Assembly: GCF_003054445.1 (NCBI RefSeq)
Contig: NC_042509.1
Location: 620,001 to 684,000, forward strand
DNA length: 64,000 bases
Origin: Pichia kudriavzevii
Taxonomy: Eukaryota; Ascomycota; Pichiomycetes; Pichiales; Pichiaceae
Direction: 5' to 3'
The position numbers were made by a program, and so were the translations under genes. How positions within the stretch are numbered: the stretch's first letter is position 1; the number at the start of each line of letters is the position of its first letter. This document shows, piece after piece, positions 30,851 to 40,157 of this stretch. Under the pieces are notes generated by a model. It saw only the letters and a program-made list of their open reading frames with translations. It ran no database searches and was not told where the DNA came from.

Positions 30851-30937
30851 AATCACTCAATGTAAAATACTGTATACTTTTTGTTTATATATTTGTGCGT
30901 GCAACTACATAATAGATAATTAATAATGCCAATGAGT

Positions 30938-32134
30938 TTAGTTTGAGATGGTTTTCTTGTTGTTTGCTTCCCACTCTTTCAGTGCTTCCTCCCATTCTGT
31001 TTCCTCATCCAGAGGTTTCCCTTGCTTCTTATAGTACTCTAGTAGTTCCTTGTGCTTTTCCTCCTCTAGGGCATCCCAGCTTTCCTTTTCATCGATCCAT
31101 CTTTCTTGTATATCAATATCTTCCATGAATCCCATACCTCCTTGTCGCACAGCATCGGTCCAGATGGAATCACCTCCAAGCTCATTAGACCCAAAACAAT
31201 AGCCGTTTGCTTTATCTATCAGGGATAACAGATTAATCATGGAGGTTTTATCTTCAATAGATAAAACGTTAAACGATAGAAGTCCAAAATCTTCAATCAA
31301 TTCCACAATCGCTTCAGTTAGCCTAGAATATTTTTTATTGAACCATCTATGCGATCTTTGGTTGTTCTCTGTTTCAACATATGGTAAAAGGTAATGTAAG
31401 TCTTCAACCTCGGTGTAGTATTGTAATTTAAAAGGCAACCCACCTTGGAAGGTGTCCTCTTCACATTGTTTTTCTCTATTTCGTTCACTCTCCTCTTTTT
31501 CCTCGTCATTTAATGACAATTCTCTCTTCGCTTGCTCCATCTTGCTGATTTTATCACTGTCGACATAACCCTTCAACAGATCAATTTTGGAAATGACATT
31601 TATTTGGGGCAAATCCAGTTGCAGCATCGATCTTAAAGTTAATAAAAGAGACGAAATCCAATGTGATGGGATTGTCAAGTTCATAGAATCAACTAATGAC
31701 ACGACGACTAACCTAAAATCCAATTCTTTGATTAATTTTAAGAATATTTCCTTGAATACAGGTGAATTTGTAAATAACTCTGTTTGACCGGGACTATCAA
31801 ATATCACATAAGTTGAATTGCCATCTCTGCTCAACTTGATTAATTCACGTATTCTGTCAATGAAAAAATCAATACTTTCTTGGAAAACTTCCAAAGCATG
31901 CATCAAACCACCATTCGGTCCCAACCTTAGCTCTTCATCATTCATGATTTCCTCTAGAGTAATGACATCCCGTATGTCTAAAGTACAGTCATATGGAAGT
32001 CTATCATTGGCAGGATCGAGATTAATTATTAACGAGTTCCTGCCAATGGAATTGAGAAATTGGTTCATACCATTACAAAAGGTGGATTTTCCTGCACCAG
32101 GAGGCCCAATCACAATCTGACCGTATGGAGCCAT
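30938..32134 (-). CDS. GPN2: GPN-loop GTPase 2
   Basis: 398 residues from the ATG at 32134 (the longer frame has only a TTG start). It has GPPGAGKST (P-loop), NLDPAND, the diagnostic GPN loop LGPNGGL, DSPGQTELF (switch II), SKIDLL (base recognition, N replaced by S as in this family) and the C-terminal DKANGYCFG. The family acts with Npa3/GPN3 in cytoplasmic assembly and nuclear import of RNA polymerase II and III. The next gene, BUD27/URI, works in the same process, and the two are divergent over about 250 bp. An acidic insertion near residues 225-250 lengthens it relative to S. cerevisiae (347 residues). Confidence 0.96.
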   Translation of the reverse strand: MAPYGQIVIGPPGAGKSTFCNGMNQFLNSIGRNSLIINLDPANDRLPYDCTLDIRDVITLEEIMNDEELRLGPNGGLMHALEVFQESIDFFIDRIRELIKLSRDGNSTYVIFDSPGQTELFTNSPVFKEIFLKLIKELDFRLVVVSLVDSMNLTIPSHWISSLLLTLRSMLQLDLPQINVISKIDLLKGYVDSDKISKMEQAKRELSLNDEEKEESERNREKQCEEDTFQGGLPFKLQYYTEVEDLHYLLPYVETENNQRSHRWFNKKYSRLTEAIVELIEDFGLLSFNVLSIEDKTSMINLLSLIDKANGYCFGSNELGGDSIWTDAVRQGGMGFMEDIDIQERWIDEKESWDALEEEKHKELLEYYKKQGKPLDEETEWEEALKEWEANNKKTISN

Positions 32135-32383
32135 TGTTATCAGTGTAAGATCTTGATCTGTGTTAACAAAAAATAGCTGGTGTAGAATATTTAAATGCTT
32201 TTTTGTAGTAATAAAAAAAATCCCATATTTACGAAAGGTTAATGTAGGGGGCAAAAATAAAAAAGTAGATAGAAAAAAATCATTTTAGTGAAGTGCTTTT
32301 GTAATCTGTGTGCTTTTCCCTGGCTGTTAGACAAGCAGCTAAATAGTCCCAATACGTACAACCATTATTGCGCTTCACTTAAA

Positions 32384-35311
32384 ATGGAAAAAGAACTCTC
32401 TGTGATTGATGGGATTCTAGCAAATCTTGCGGGGATCCAGTCATTTTATGAGTTTGAGTATACACATCTCAGTACATTTCTTCAAATGTTGAATCATTTT
32501 CAATCTGAATCCTTAACTACCAAAGAATTATCAAAGGCCAACGAAGTCTTCAAAAATAAAAGTGGTGCTGAAATCTCAGAATTTAAAGTGAAACTCCAAG
32601 GTGTTGAGAAGAAGATCAGGCAAATTAAGAATGAGATATCGTCAAGAACTGAATCAAGAAAGAAACTAATCGATTTATTTAATGCTTTAAAATCTGTCGA
32701 TTTTTGTGATACCAGCTCCTCCTCAGCTCATCTTGTACAGCCTGATAACTTTGACCAGGTAGCAGATGGTGGAATCTCACTTCCAATAATGGAGATTAGA
32801 GAAGATTTGAATGATGATGGTGAAGTTATTGGTAGCGAGGTTAAACCATATCAATCACACGAGAATCAGCTCAAAAAACTTTTGGAGTCTAAAGTAGACT
32901 TTAAAACTGGCAATTCAGCCTATGAGAAAGATGGTTCCAACCAAACCAAGGAAGAAGAACATAAAATTGAGGAAATTGTTGATGAAGATGGGGTGGTTGT
33001 CAAAAGTTCGTTTAGGTTTTTAGGTAAGAAAGATGGCAAGCCTAAAAAACCAGAAAACACGGTTTCCGAAAAAGAGACAAAGGGGGAATTAGAAAGCAAT
33101 ACAAAAAATCTGGAGACAGATGTTACTTCTTCTAATTCAAAGTTAACTGAAAATCATCAGAGAAACTATCGTCCTTTTATGATTCGAGAAGAAATCGATG
33201 AAGACGGAAATATTATTAATAGTTCTATGTCTCAAATTCCTGAAATTGAAGATAAAAATAGTGATGAAATTAAGAGAACTGAAAGTAATGAAGAAGTAAA
33301 TGAGGACCAATTGGCCGAACTTTTCGAAGATATGGGTTTGGAAGTTCCCAGTGAGAAGAAGGAAGAGAAGATTGAAGAGAAGATTGAAGAACTGAATGAA
33401 GAGACATCAAATGAAGCAGCTGATATCAATAACAACGTTGAAGAGAACCATGCGGACACTGGAATACCCAGTATACCACAAGAATTAGCTATTCAACCTA
33501 ATGAGTTGTATACCTTAGAAATGATTGCCGATCAGTTGAATCAAACTGAATGTGAAGACGAAAATGACGTTGTAGAAGATGGAAAAGATTTTGTCAATGA
33601 TGATAATGTTGAGGATTTTGAATGGCCAAAAATAAATGATGTAGAAGACGATGATGAGGTTGACATGGATTCCGAAGAAATTCAAAAACGTACATTGTCT
33701 AATATGTTTGGCTCTAGAGGGCAGAATCTATTTACACAAAAACTAATGGATTTGAGAAGAACTCAATCTGGAAACAATTCTTCAAATATCGAAACCAACA
33801 GTGAGACAGTTAATCAGGTAACTTCTTCCAGCAATGTGGTAAAACCAAAAAAATCCACAAAAAAGTCAGTTAAATTTAACTCCGAAATAGATGTAAAGAA
33901 TGTTCCTGATATTTGGGATGATATTAGAAAATCTAATGCGGATAACGAACTATTAGATAAAGAGAGGAAAAATGTTTCTCTTTTCAAACGTTCAGTCTCG
34001 GAAAAGGCGGAATTAGTAGAGAATGAGCATATTGCAAAAGAAAATACTCGGGTGATTGAGAAGAAATTAAAAGAAAACATTCCTGTGATTTCAGATATAG
34101 TCGAAAGACCAATTGTAGAAACTACGCTCAAAACAAACAAATCAAACGGGATCTTCAAGATGTTTGATTCAACTTCGGTAAGAAAACAGGTTGATCATCA
34201 AATGCCTGATGTTATTGAAAAGCAAAATCTAACTAAATTAGCTGGTAAGAAATCACCTTCTAGGTTTAAATTGGCTAGAGTGGCTGAAATGGGAAAGAAG
34301 TATCAAAGGACACATGTTCCAGTTGAGGGTCGTAAAAGTTTGTCTGATGCTACTAAAGAAAGTTTGACCCATGATGGCAAGCATAAAGATAGTGAAAAAC
34401 TTAGAGATGAAGATAAAGACAATGCAATACGTACACCAAATGCTGTACTTAAAAAGAACTTAAATTCATTGACTGTTCAGGAAAACAAAAGTTCTGGTAG
34501 CGTACAAATTCAAGTCCCAAAAGACACCAATCCACTACTTGCAAACCCCAGCTTAGATGATGAAGATTACGAAGTTGTTAGAAATGAAGCAACAGAAACA
34601 TTATTTGATGATGATGATGACATGATTGAAGAAGAATTTGTTGCCTCAGACAGAACAATTGCTGAGAAATACATTGCTGAGACTGCTAAGCAAGATGCAG
34701 TTTTAGATCTGGGAGAATCCGATAAGGAGTCGACATTTTTTCCTGAGTACAAAAATAAGGAAAAAAATATGAACGGTGGCAATACTGGGCAGAAAGTGGT
34801 TGAATCAACCCTTGACTACAAAAGTTTATCTGAAGACTTGGATACTATGGCAAAGGCTTACGTCTTGGGACTATATGATGATGATTTGGAAACCCAGGGA
34901 CAAGTGATTGAAGAGTTAAAAGATTTTGAGCGCCATAATGAAATCGTTGAACAGCGTAGTGAGAGCAAACTACATGGGCGTGTCCAAGAGATAAACAAGA
35001 ATGTTGAAGGCTATAACGAAAAACTAAAAGGGATAGCGGAAAATGATGATACAATGGTCGTTAATGATATAGTTGAAAATGATATGAAAGAAGTATTGGA
35101 AACTAATGCTATACCTGATGATGATCTCGACATTGAATTAAATGATGAAACAATGGCTACACAAGTTGCATTGGACTATACTAAGATGAGAGCAAGCATG
35201 ATACATAAATACAAAGGTGGCTTTAAGGAGACTGATAAGGAAAAGGAATTTGTTCGGCCAGAGGGAAGTGAACGTGTATCACGGTTTAAAGCTGCAAGGT
35301 TAGGTATTTGA
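32384..35311 (+). CDS. BUD27: Unconventional prefoldin Bud27/URI
   Basis: 975 residues from the ATG at 32384; the upstream frame has only a GTG. Residues about 1-115 form a prefoldin-alpha-like coiled coil (EKELSVIDGILANLAG; VEKKIRQIKNEISSR). The rest is a long acidic disordered region with three related short motifs of the type hydrophobic-x-E-x-x-D-E-D-G-x-(I/V)-(I/V)-x-S (for example REEIDEDGNIINSS), a family trait, and it ends in VSRFKAARLGI; SRFK(L/A)AR also occurs near residue 625. Bud27 helps assemble RNA polymerases in the cytoplasm and affects translation initiation. Larger than the 796 residues of S. cerevisiae. Confidence 0.9.
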   Translation: MEKELSVIDGILANLAGIQSFYEFEYTHLSTFLQMLNHFQSESLTTKELSKANEVFKNKSGAEISEFKVKLQGVEKKIRQIKNEISSRTESRKKLIDLFNALKSVDFCDTSSSSAHLVQPDNFDQVADGGISLPIMEIREDLNDDGEVIGSEVKPYQSHENQLKKLLESKVDFKTGNSAYEKDGSNQTKEEEHKIEEIVDEDGVVVKSSFRFLGKKDGKPKKPENTVSEKETKGELESNTKNLETDVTSSNSKLTENHQRNYRPFMIREEIDEDGNIINSSMSQIPEIEDKNSDEIKRTESNEEVNEDQLAELFEDMGLEVPSEKKEEKIEEKIEELNEETSNEAADINNNVEENHADTGIPSIPQELAIQPNELYTLEMIADQLNQTECEDENDVVEDGKDFVNDDNVEDFEWPKINDVEDDDEVDMDSEEIQKRTLSNMFGSRGQNLFTQKLMDLRRTQSGNNSSNIETNSETVNQVTSSSNVVKPKKSTKKSVKFNSEIDVKNVPDIWDDIRKSNADNELLDKERKNVSLFKRSVSEKAELVENEHIAKENTRVIEKKLKENIPVISDIVERPIVETTLKTNKSNGIFKMFDSTSVRKQVDHQMPDVIEKQNLTKLAGKKSPSRFKLARVAEMGKKYQRTHVPVEGRKSLSDATKESLTHDGKHKDSEKLRDEDKDNAIRTPNAVLKKNLNSLTVQENKSSGSVQIQVPKDTNPLLANPSLDDEDYEVVRNEATETLFDDDDDMIEEEFVASDRTIAEKYIAETAKQDAVLDLGESDKESTFFPEYKNKEKNMNGGNTGQKVVESTLDYKSLSEDLDTMAKAYVLGLYDDDLETQGQVIEELKDFERHNEIVEQRSESKLHGRVQEINKNVEGYNEKLKGIAENDDTMVVNDIVENDMKEVLETNAIPDDDLDIELNDETMATQVALDYTKMRASMIHKYKGGFKETDKEKEFVRPEGSERVSRFKAARLGI

Positions 35312-35406
35312 TATTTACTTCCTGAAATGATATAAAAAATGATAAGCACATATCTATTATAGACTAAAAACAGCAAAGACAAAATTGGGTGAGCAATCAT
35401 GACCCA

Positions 35407-36660
35407 TTAAGGATTCATAACCTTTAATGTACTAGACTCCTGGTATCCTGTTAACATGAATGGACTTATGCCCACATTTTGTAAATATTGGCTCGATGAT
35501 ATTCTAGCCTTTTCTTTGCTCAAAGGTCTGTCGATCAAACCCTTATATGCCTTACTCTTTCTGGTGAAAACATCAGTATCTGTAGGTATCTCAATTGACT
35601 TTTTCTTGGGCGAAGGAGGAGTATCAGAGAAACTCTCACGACAGTCAAAATATGGAGTTTCTGGGGGTGTCGGGTATTGACTTTTCATAAGAATTTCATG
35701 CTTGGGAACACGAGGAGGAACGGAGGTATCTGTTATAACTGAGTTTTTATTTGAGCTATAATCACGTATTTGGAATTGATCGATTCTTCTACTCGGTGTT
35801 AGAGGTAATTCTTTGTTATAATTCTTAGTTACCAACGGTTGGTATTCATTAAAATTGTGCCCTTCCGTTTCTACTAACTCTTCCGAAGATCTTGAGAATG
35901 ATGAACTTGGTGCCTTGGAAAACAGTTCATCTTGCTCCGTGATTTTCGAAGATCCGTACCCAGATAGTGTAGACTGTCTCTTTACTATACTTTCTGGCAA
36001 CGAAATCTTTGGTGACCTAAAGCATTCCTCCATTGTAAACTCTCTGATGGATTGTGCATCCATTTGGGAATATGTATTGATAATCTCCGATATAAAAGAG
36101 GATGCAGAGTTATTAGAGAAATTAACAAATATTTGGTTGTCCTTTGTATAGACGGTCTTTTCTTTGTCCTGTTCTTCCATTTCATTCTCACCTTTAATTT
36201 CTAGATTTTCCATGTCTTCAATGATTGATATTTTATCTTCTACTGGCTCAGGGTGTATACAATTCGAATGAACAAATTCGTTGAAAGTGGCAATATCATT
36301 AGCAGACACACTTCTCTTCTGAGGTTTGTGTTCCCTTTCAATAATAGAACCGAATGTACTTATTCTCTTGCCAAGCTTAGAGAGTAAACCTGTTTTATGT
36401 TTACTACCTCTTTTCTTGGGCATCGGTAGAGGAACTGTTCTCTCGTTTAGTTCTTCAGGTTTGGGATACAAAACACTCTCTCTTTTAACCTTATTTTTGA
36501 ATAACTCGTTAGAGAAAACTCTACCCTGGGATGCATTTATGTTAGCATGATGGATTGATGGTACCTTGCTATAAACACTTAATGATGAACGATTAGCTAC
36601 TGAACCAACAAAATCAAATTGTGGATCAATTTTATCGCCTCTCAACTTATGCGGATACAT
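35407..36660 (-). CDS. Unrecognised Ser-rich protein with a basic amphipathic patch
   Basis: 417 residues, mostly disordered by composition. A strongly basic stretch at about 80-105 (KKRGSKHKTGLLSKLGKRI) could be an amphipathic membrane- or lipid-binding helix, followed by an acidic block (about 140-170) and many S/T-P and Pro-rich sites (TPPETPYFD, DTPPSPKKKS). No catalytic domain. The make-up recalls bud-neck or septin-linked scaffolds, but I do not recognise the family. Divergent from TRM140 over 307 bp containing a TA microsatellite. Confidence 0.65.
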   Translation of the reverse strand: MYPHKLRGDKIDPQFDFVGSVANRSSLSVYSKVPSIHHANINASQGRVFSNELFKNKVKRESVLYPKPEELNERTVPLPMPKKRGSKHKTGLLSKLGKRISTFGSIIEREHKPQKRSVSANDIATFNEFVHSNCIHPEPVEDKISIIEDMENLEIKGENEMEEQDKEKTVYTKDNQIFVNFSNNSASSFISEIINTYSQMDAQSIREFTMEECFRSPKISLPESIVKRQSTLSGYGSSKITEQDELFSKAPSSSFSRSSEELVETEGHNFNEYQPLVTKNYNKELPLTPSRRIDQFQIRDYSSNKNSVITDTSVPPRVPKHEILMKSQYPTPPETPYFDCRESFSDTPPSPKKKSIEIPTDTDVFTRKSKAYKGLIDRPLSKEKARISSSQYLQNVGISPFMLTGYQESSTLKVMNP

Positions 36661-36733
36661 GTGGCCTTTTTAGAGTGAATAAAAAGTTCTTGACATTTTG
36701 TTTAGGTCATAGAAGGCTAATAGCGACATGAAC

Positions 36734-36776
<43 letters not shown>

Positions 36777-36967
36777 AGAAACTGGAGTATAAAGCAGATG
36801 ATCAAGATGGCTGACTTGCATAATTACCCGATTTGGAAATTTTCCCAAGAATCAAAATTTTTCATTCCGAAGACAAAAAAAACTATTTTTTTAACATTGA
36901 TATGCTAGTTTGTGAAGCTTTCTATGAGCACGTAAAGAAGCCGTCTGTCGGAGTTAAATAAATCGGT
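36661..36967. promoter_or_regulatory. Divergent promoter with TA repeat and Reb1-like site
   Basis: 307 bp. A run of about 17 TA units covers 36734-36767, and TTACCCG (a Reb1-type site on the minus strand) lies at 36824-36830. A poly-A/T stretch follows. Confidence 0.5.
36734..36767. repeat. TA microsatellite
   Basis: Perfect alternating TA tract of over 30 bp inside the divergent promoter upstream of TRM140. Confidence 0.9.
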
Positions 36968-37936
36968 ATGACTGCAAAATCCGATGAAGGTGCTGAACAT
37001 ATGAAAAAGCCTGCTCTTGATTCAAGAATAGGCAGAGACCTGCCATTTGCGTTTGGACAAAGATTTTTAGATAGTGAGGAAGATGTGTTCAAACACAATG
37101 CATGGGATAATGTTGATTGGGACGCTGAACAACTTGAGCAGTTTCAATTAAGTATTGAAAAGCAAAAGGAGGAACCAGTTAATGAGTTCTACAGAAATGA
37201 ATATAACTCTAAGCCAAAGAAATATTGGGATATATTCTATAAAAACAATAGAGAAAACTTTTTCAAAGATAGAAAGTGGTTGGAAATAGAATTCCCAAGT
37301 ATCTTTGAATGTACCAAAGCCGATTCTGGCCCTAAAACAATTCTGGAGATTGGCTGTGGTGCAGGTAATACCATGTATCCCATCCTAAGTAAGAACGAAA
37401 ACCCCGAATTGCGTGTATTTGGATGTGACTATTCGGATGTTGCCGTTAACCTTGTTCGTAGTAATGAGAATTTTGAGTCACTAAATGCTGCAGGAAATGC
37501 ATATAGCAGTGTTTGGGATTTAGCTAATGAAGAAGGAAAAATCCCAGATGATTTGGAAGAAAATAGCGTCGATATAGCTGTGATGATTTTTGTTTTCAGT
37601 GCATTAAGCCCAGAACAATGGGAACAGGGCATTGCAAATCTAAAAAAATGTCTAAAGCCAGGAGGAATAATACTTTTCCGTGATTATGGAAGGTATGACT
37701 TGGCTCAAATTAGATTCAAGAAAAACAGATTGTTGGATGACAACTTTTATGTAAGAGGAGATGGAACTAGGGTTTATTTTTTCACTGAAGAAGAACTACG
37801 GGAAATTTTTTGTACTAAAGGTGAACTCATTGAGGAAAAGATTGGAACTGATAAGAGACTGCTAGTGAATAGGAAAAAACAGTTGAAGATGTATAGATGT
37901 TGGTTACAGGCTGTTTTCAAGATGCCCGAAGCGTGA
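36968..37936 (+). CDS. TRM140: tRNA (m3C32) methyltransferase Trm140, without actin-binding part
   Basis: 322 residues, a class I SAM methyltransferase that makes 3-methylcytidine at position 32 of tRNA-Thr/Ser. PFAFGQRFLDSEEDVF, AWDNVDWD, YWDIFYKNNRENFFKDRKWL, the SAM loop LEIGCGAGNT, VFSALSPEQW and the RDYGRYDLAQIRFKK block are almost superposable on the C-terminal half of S. cerevisiae Abp140. In that species the domain is fused by a programmed frameshift to an actin-binding N-terminus; here no such part fits between this ATG and the divergent neighbour. Its last 33 bp overlap the 3' end of ATG5. Confidence 0.96.
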   Translation: MTAKSDEGAEHMKKPALDSRIGRDLPFAFGQRFLDSEEDVFKHNAWDNVDWDAEQLEQFQLSIEKQKEEPVNEFYRNEYNSKPKKYWDIFYKNNRENFFKDRKWLEIEFPSIFECTKADSGPKTILEIGCGAGNTMYPILSKNENPELRVFGCDYSDVAVNLVRSNENFESLNAAGNAYSSVWDLANEEGKIPDDLEENSVDIAVMIFVFSALSPEQWEQGIANLKKCLKPGGIILFRDYGRYDLAQIRFKKNRLLDDNFYVRGDGTRVYFFTEEELREIFCTKGELIEEKIGTDKRLLVNRKKQLKMYRCWLQAVFKMPEA

Positions 37937-38689
37937 TTCGCTTATATAGATGTCTTTAATAACAACGTGTAAAAATCCATCAAAATGCTTCATAATTTTG
38001 TATAGTTCTATAATACCAGTATCTGGTGGAATCTCAACGCCGTGAACAATGAAGATCGTCCTATTATCTCCAACTTCAGTCAAATCTTTCAAATCTCCAC
38101 CGATGGCATTTATTTGTTCATAATCTACCATTTTACAACCTGATACACGGTATATTTTCACAGGAACTTTCGTTATATTTTTGGGTACCAACTTCTTGAA
38201 GTGTTTCTCAAAAATAGTCACACGTTGACTGATAACTGAATTCCACCAGTCTTTCCCATCTTGTAAGCTCATTGCTAAAACGACATTACAAGATCTGTTC
38301 AAAACATAGCATGCTTCTTTTATTGTATTTCTCCAATGTTTCTCCCAAAATGAATCTGAAAGCTGGCTATGATACATCCTAATGGATGAAGATTTGCATA
38401 TTCCCAACTGCAAAGTAAGAAAATACGTGCGGCTGTTTTGGCTATTATAATGCACATCGAGGGGTATCGACCATCCCACAATTTCATCGCCACTTTCAAA
38501 CCATGCCTGGGAGAGCTTGGATAGTGGAATTTGAAAGAATGCTAATACTTGGGGTAAGTGCAAATAGAGGTATGAATTCCTTGGCAAAAGTGTGGTAAAT
38601 ATTCGACGATTTTGCGCAGTTGAATTCGAATTTGTATAAGAAATCTCCACCGGTATTAAAGCGTTCCAAAGGTGATTAGTGATTTCCAT
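37904..38689 (-). CDS. ATG5: Autophagy protein 5
   Basis: 261 residues. Conjugated to Atg12 through a lysine, Atg5 with Atg16 forms the E3-like complex for Atg8 lipidation. Family words are the start HLWNALIPVEI, NSYLYLHLPQV, the FWEKHWRNTIKEACYVLN helix, W(W)NSVISQRV and the ubiquitin-like C-terminal half with VHGVEIPPDT, LYKIMKHFDGFLHVVI. The last is close to the GIEIPW and SFDGFLYI of S. cerevisiae. The coding end overlaps TRM140 tail-to-tail by 33 bp. The lysine K158 in LQDGKDWWNSV is a candidate conjugation site by analogy with the position before the W(G)SVI motif. Confidence 0.9.
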   Translation of the reverse strand: MEITNHLWNALIPVEISYTNSNSTAQNRRIFTTLLPRNSYLYLHLPQVLAFFQIPLSKLSQAWFESGDEIVGWSIPLDVHYNSQNSRTYFLTLQLGICKSSSIRMYHSQLSDSFWEKHWRNTIKEACYVLNRSCNVVLAMSLQDGKDWWNSVISQRVTIFEKHFKKLVPKNITKVPVKIYRVSGCKMVDYEQINAIGGDLKDLTEVGDNRTIFIVHGVEIPPDTGIIELYKIMKHFDGFLHVVIKDIYISESRFGHLENSL

Positions 38690-39050
38690 TTACTATTCGT
38701 AGGAAAAAAAAACATAAGTATAGTCTAACTTGTATACCCAAGAAACAGATATTAAAGAAGTATTCATTGTACGCTTGAAAATCCACGATTAGAAATTGAA
38801 ACGCTTGCATATTCCCGGATTAGGAAGTTCATTTTTTGTTTTCCCAATATTATCAACGGCATGCCAGTAGAGCTTATTACAAATAAGGAAGAAATAAATA
38901 AACATTTGCAACTGCTATAGAGTGCTAGTCGAATAAATAAGAATAAAATTTATACATATCCATTTATATATGTGAGAAATTGGGGGAGTGGGAGGGATAT
39001 AATATATTTATGTGAATAATTAAGAAAAAGGACAAAAGAAAATAACATCA
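38690..39050. other. ATG5 promoter / IDH2 terminator region
   Basis: 361 bp between two minus-strand genes, AT-rich with an ATATA-type element. No RNA or repeat element is seen. Confidence 0.3.
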
Positions 39051-40157
39051 TTATAAGTTTGCAATAATAGCATCAGTGAAGGATGAAGTGGATGCAGTAC
39101 CCTTTAAGTCACCAGTTCTGTTTTCAGGACCGGAAGCAATGGTCTTCAAAACAGCAGATTCGATCTTGTCTGCGTGTTGATTTAAGCCCATATGTCTTAA
39201 CATCATACAAGAAGATAACAAAAGAGCAGTTGGGTTAGCTAAACCTTTACCTGCGATATCTGGAGCAGAACCATGGACGGCTTCAAAAATGGAGACCTTT
39301 TCACCCATGTTACCGGAAGGAGTTAAACCTAAACCACCGATTAAACCAGAGGATAAATCGGATAAGATATCACCATATAAGTTTGGCATGACCATGACGG
39401 ATTTTGAGTAGAGGGTTGGGTCAGAAGCTAACTTCAAGGAAGTGTTATCGATCAATTCAAAGGAGACCTTGATTTCAGGATAGTTCTTTGCAATTTCCTT
39501 TGCACATTGAACAAACAAACCATCGGATAATTTCATAATTGAAGCTTTATGGACAACAATGACTTCGTGTCTACCAGTTTCTCTAGCGTGTTCAAAGGCG
39601 TATCTGATGACTCTCTCGGACGCCTTCTTGGTGATCAATTTGATGGATTGGACAACACCAGGAACAATGATGTGTTCGATACCAGAGTACTCACCCTCGG
39701 TGTTTTCTCTAATAAGGACGGTATCGACATTCTTGTAAGGGGTTTCGTAACCAACAATTGACTTACAAGGTCTGACGTTTGCAAACAAACCAAAGGTTCT
39801 TCTCAAGGTCAAGTTCATGGATTGGTGACCCTTACCAATTGGGGTTGCTAAAGGACCCTTTAAGGCAATTTGGTTCTTATTGATTGAGTCGACAGCTGGC
39901 TTTGGAATGGTGGTGACACCGTTGATCAAGGAAGGAGTGACGTCAACCGGTTCCCAGTCGATTGGAACCTTTGCAGCTTCGTAGATTTTGACAACAGAAT
40001 CAGAGATTTCTTCACCGATACCATCACCTTTAATCAAAGTAACGTTGTATCTGCCATTGGCATTTGGAGCGCCTTGGTATTGGCCTGCAACCTTGGAGGA
40101 GTATTGTCTTTGGGCGGACATAAGGATGTTCTTTGGGAGTTGGATGTTCTTGAACAT
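39051..40157 (-). CDS. IDH2: NAD-dependent isocitrate dehydrogenase, catalytic subunit 2, mitochondrial
   Basis: 368 residues. A short presequence ([20 protein letters not shown]) precedes the isocitrate/isopropylmalate dehydrogenase fold: [31 protein letters not shown]-type block, [15 protein letters not shown], the [10 protein letters not shown] signature and [12 protein letters not shown]. The words [12 protein letters not shown] and [18 protein letters not shown] are those of the Idh2 rather than the Idh1 subunit. It oxidises isocitrate to 2-oxoglutarate in the TCA cycle as an octamer with Idh1. Codon use looks strongly biased, as for an abundant protein. CCAAT and ATTGG words upstream fit control by the HAP complex. 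Confidence 0.97.
   Translation of the reverse strand: MFKNIQLPKNILMSAQRQYSSKVAGQYQGAPNANGRYNVTLIKGDGIGEEISDSVVKIYEAAKVPIDWEPVDVTPSLINGVTTIPKPAVDSINKNQIALKGPLATPIGKGHQSMNLTLRRTFGLFANVRPCKSIVGYETPYKNVDTVLIRENTEGEYSGIEHIIVPGVVQSIKLITKKASERVIRYAFEHARETGRHEVIVVHKASIMKLSDGLFVQCAKEIAKNYPEIKVSFELIDNTSLKLASDPTLYSKSVMVMPNLYGDILSDLSSGLIGGLGLTPSGNMGEKVSIFEAVHGSAPDIAGKGLANPTALLLSSCMMLRHMGLNQHADKIESAVLKTIASGPENRTGDLKGTASTSSFTDAIIANL

Noticed and set aside
32135-32254. N-terminal extension of GPN2
   Set aside because: Begins with TTG; the P-loop directly follows the ATG at 32134 as in other GPN proteins.
32288-32383. N-terminal extension of BUD27 (MKCFCNLCAF...)
   Set aside because: Begins with GTG, is Cys-rich and unlike the family; the ATG at 32384 starts the prefoldin helix.
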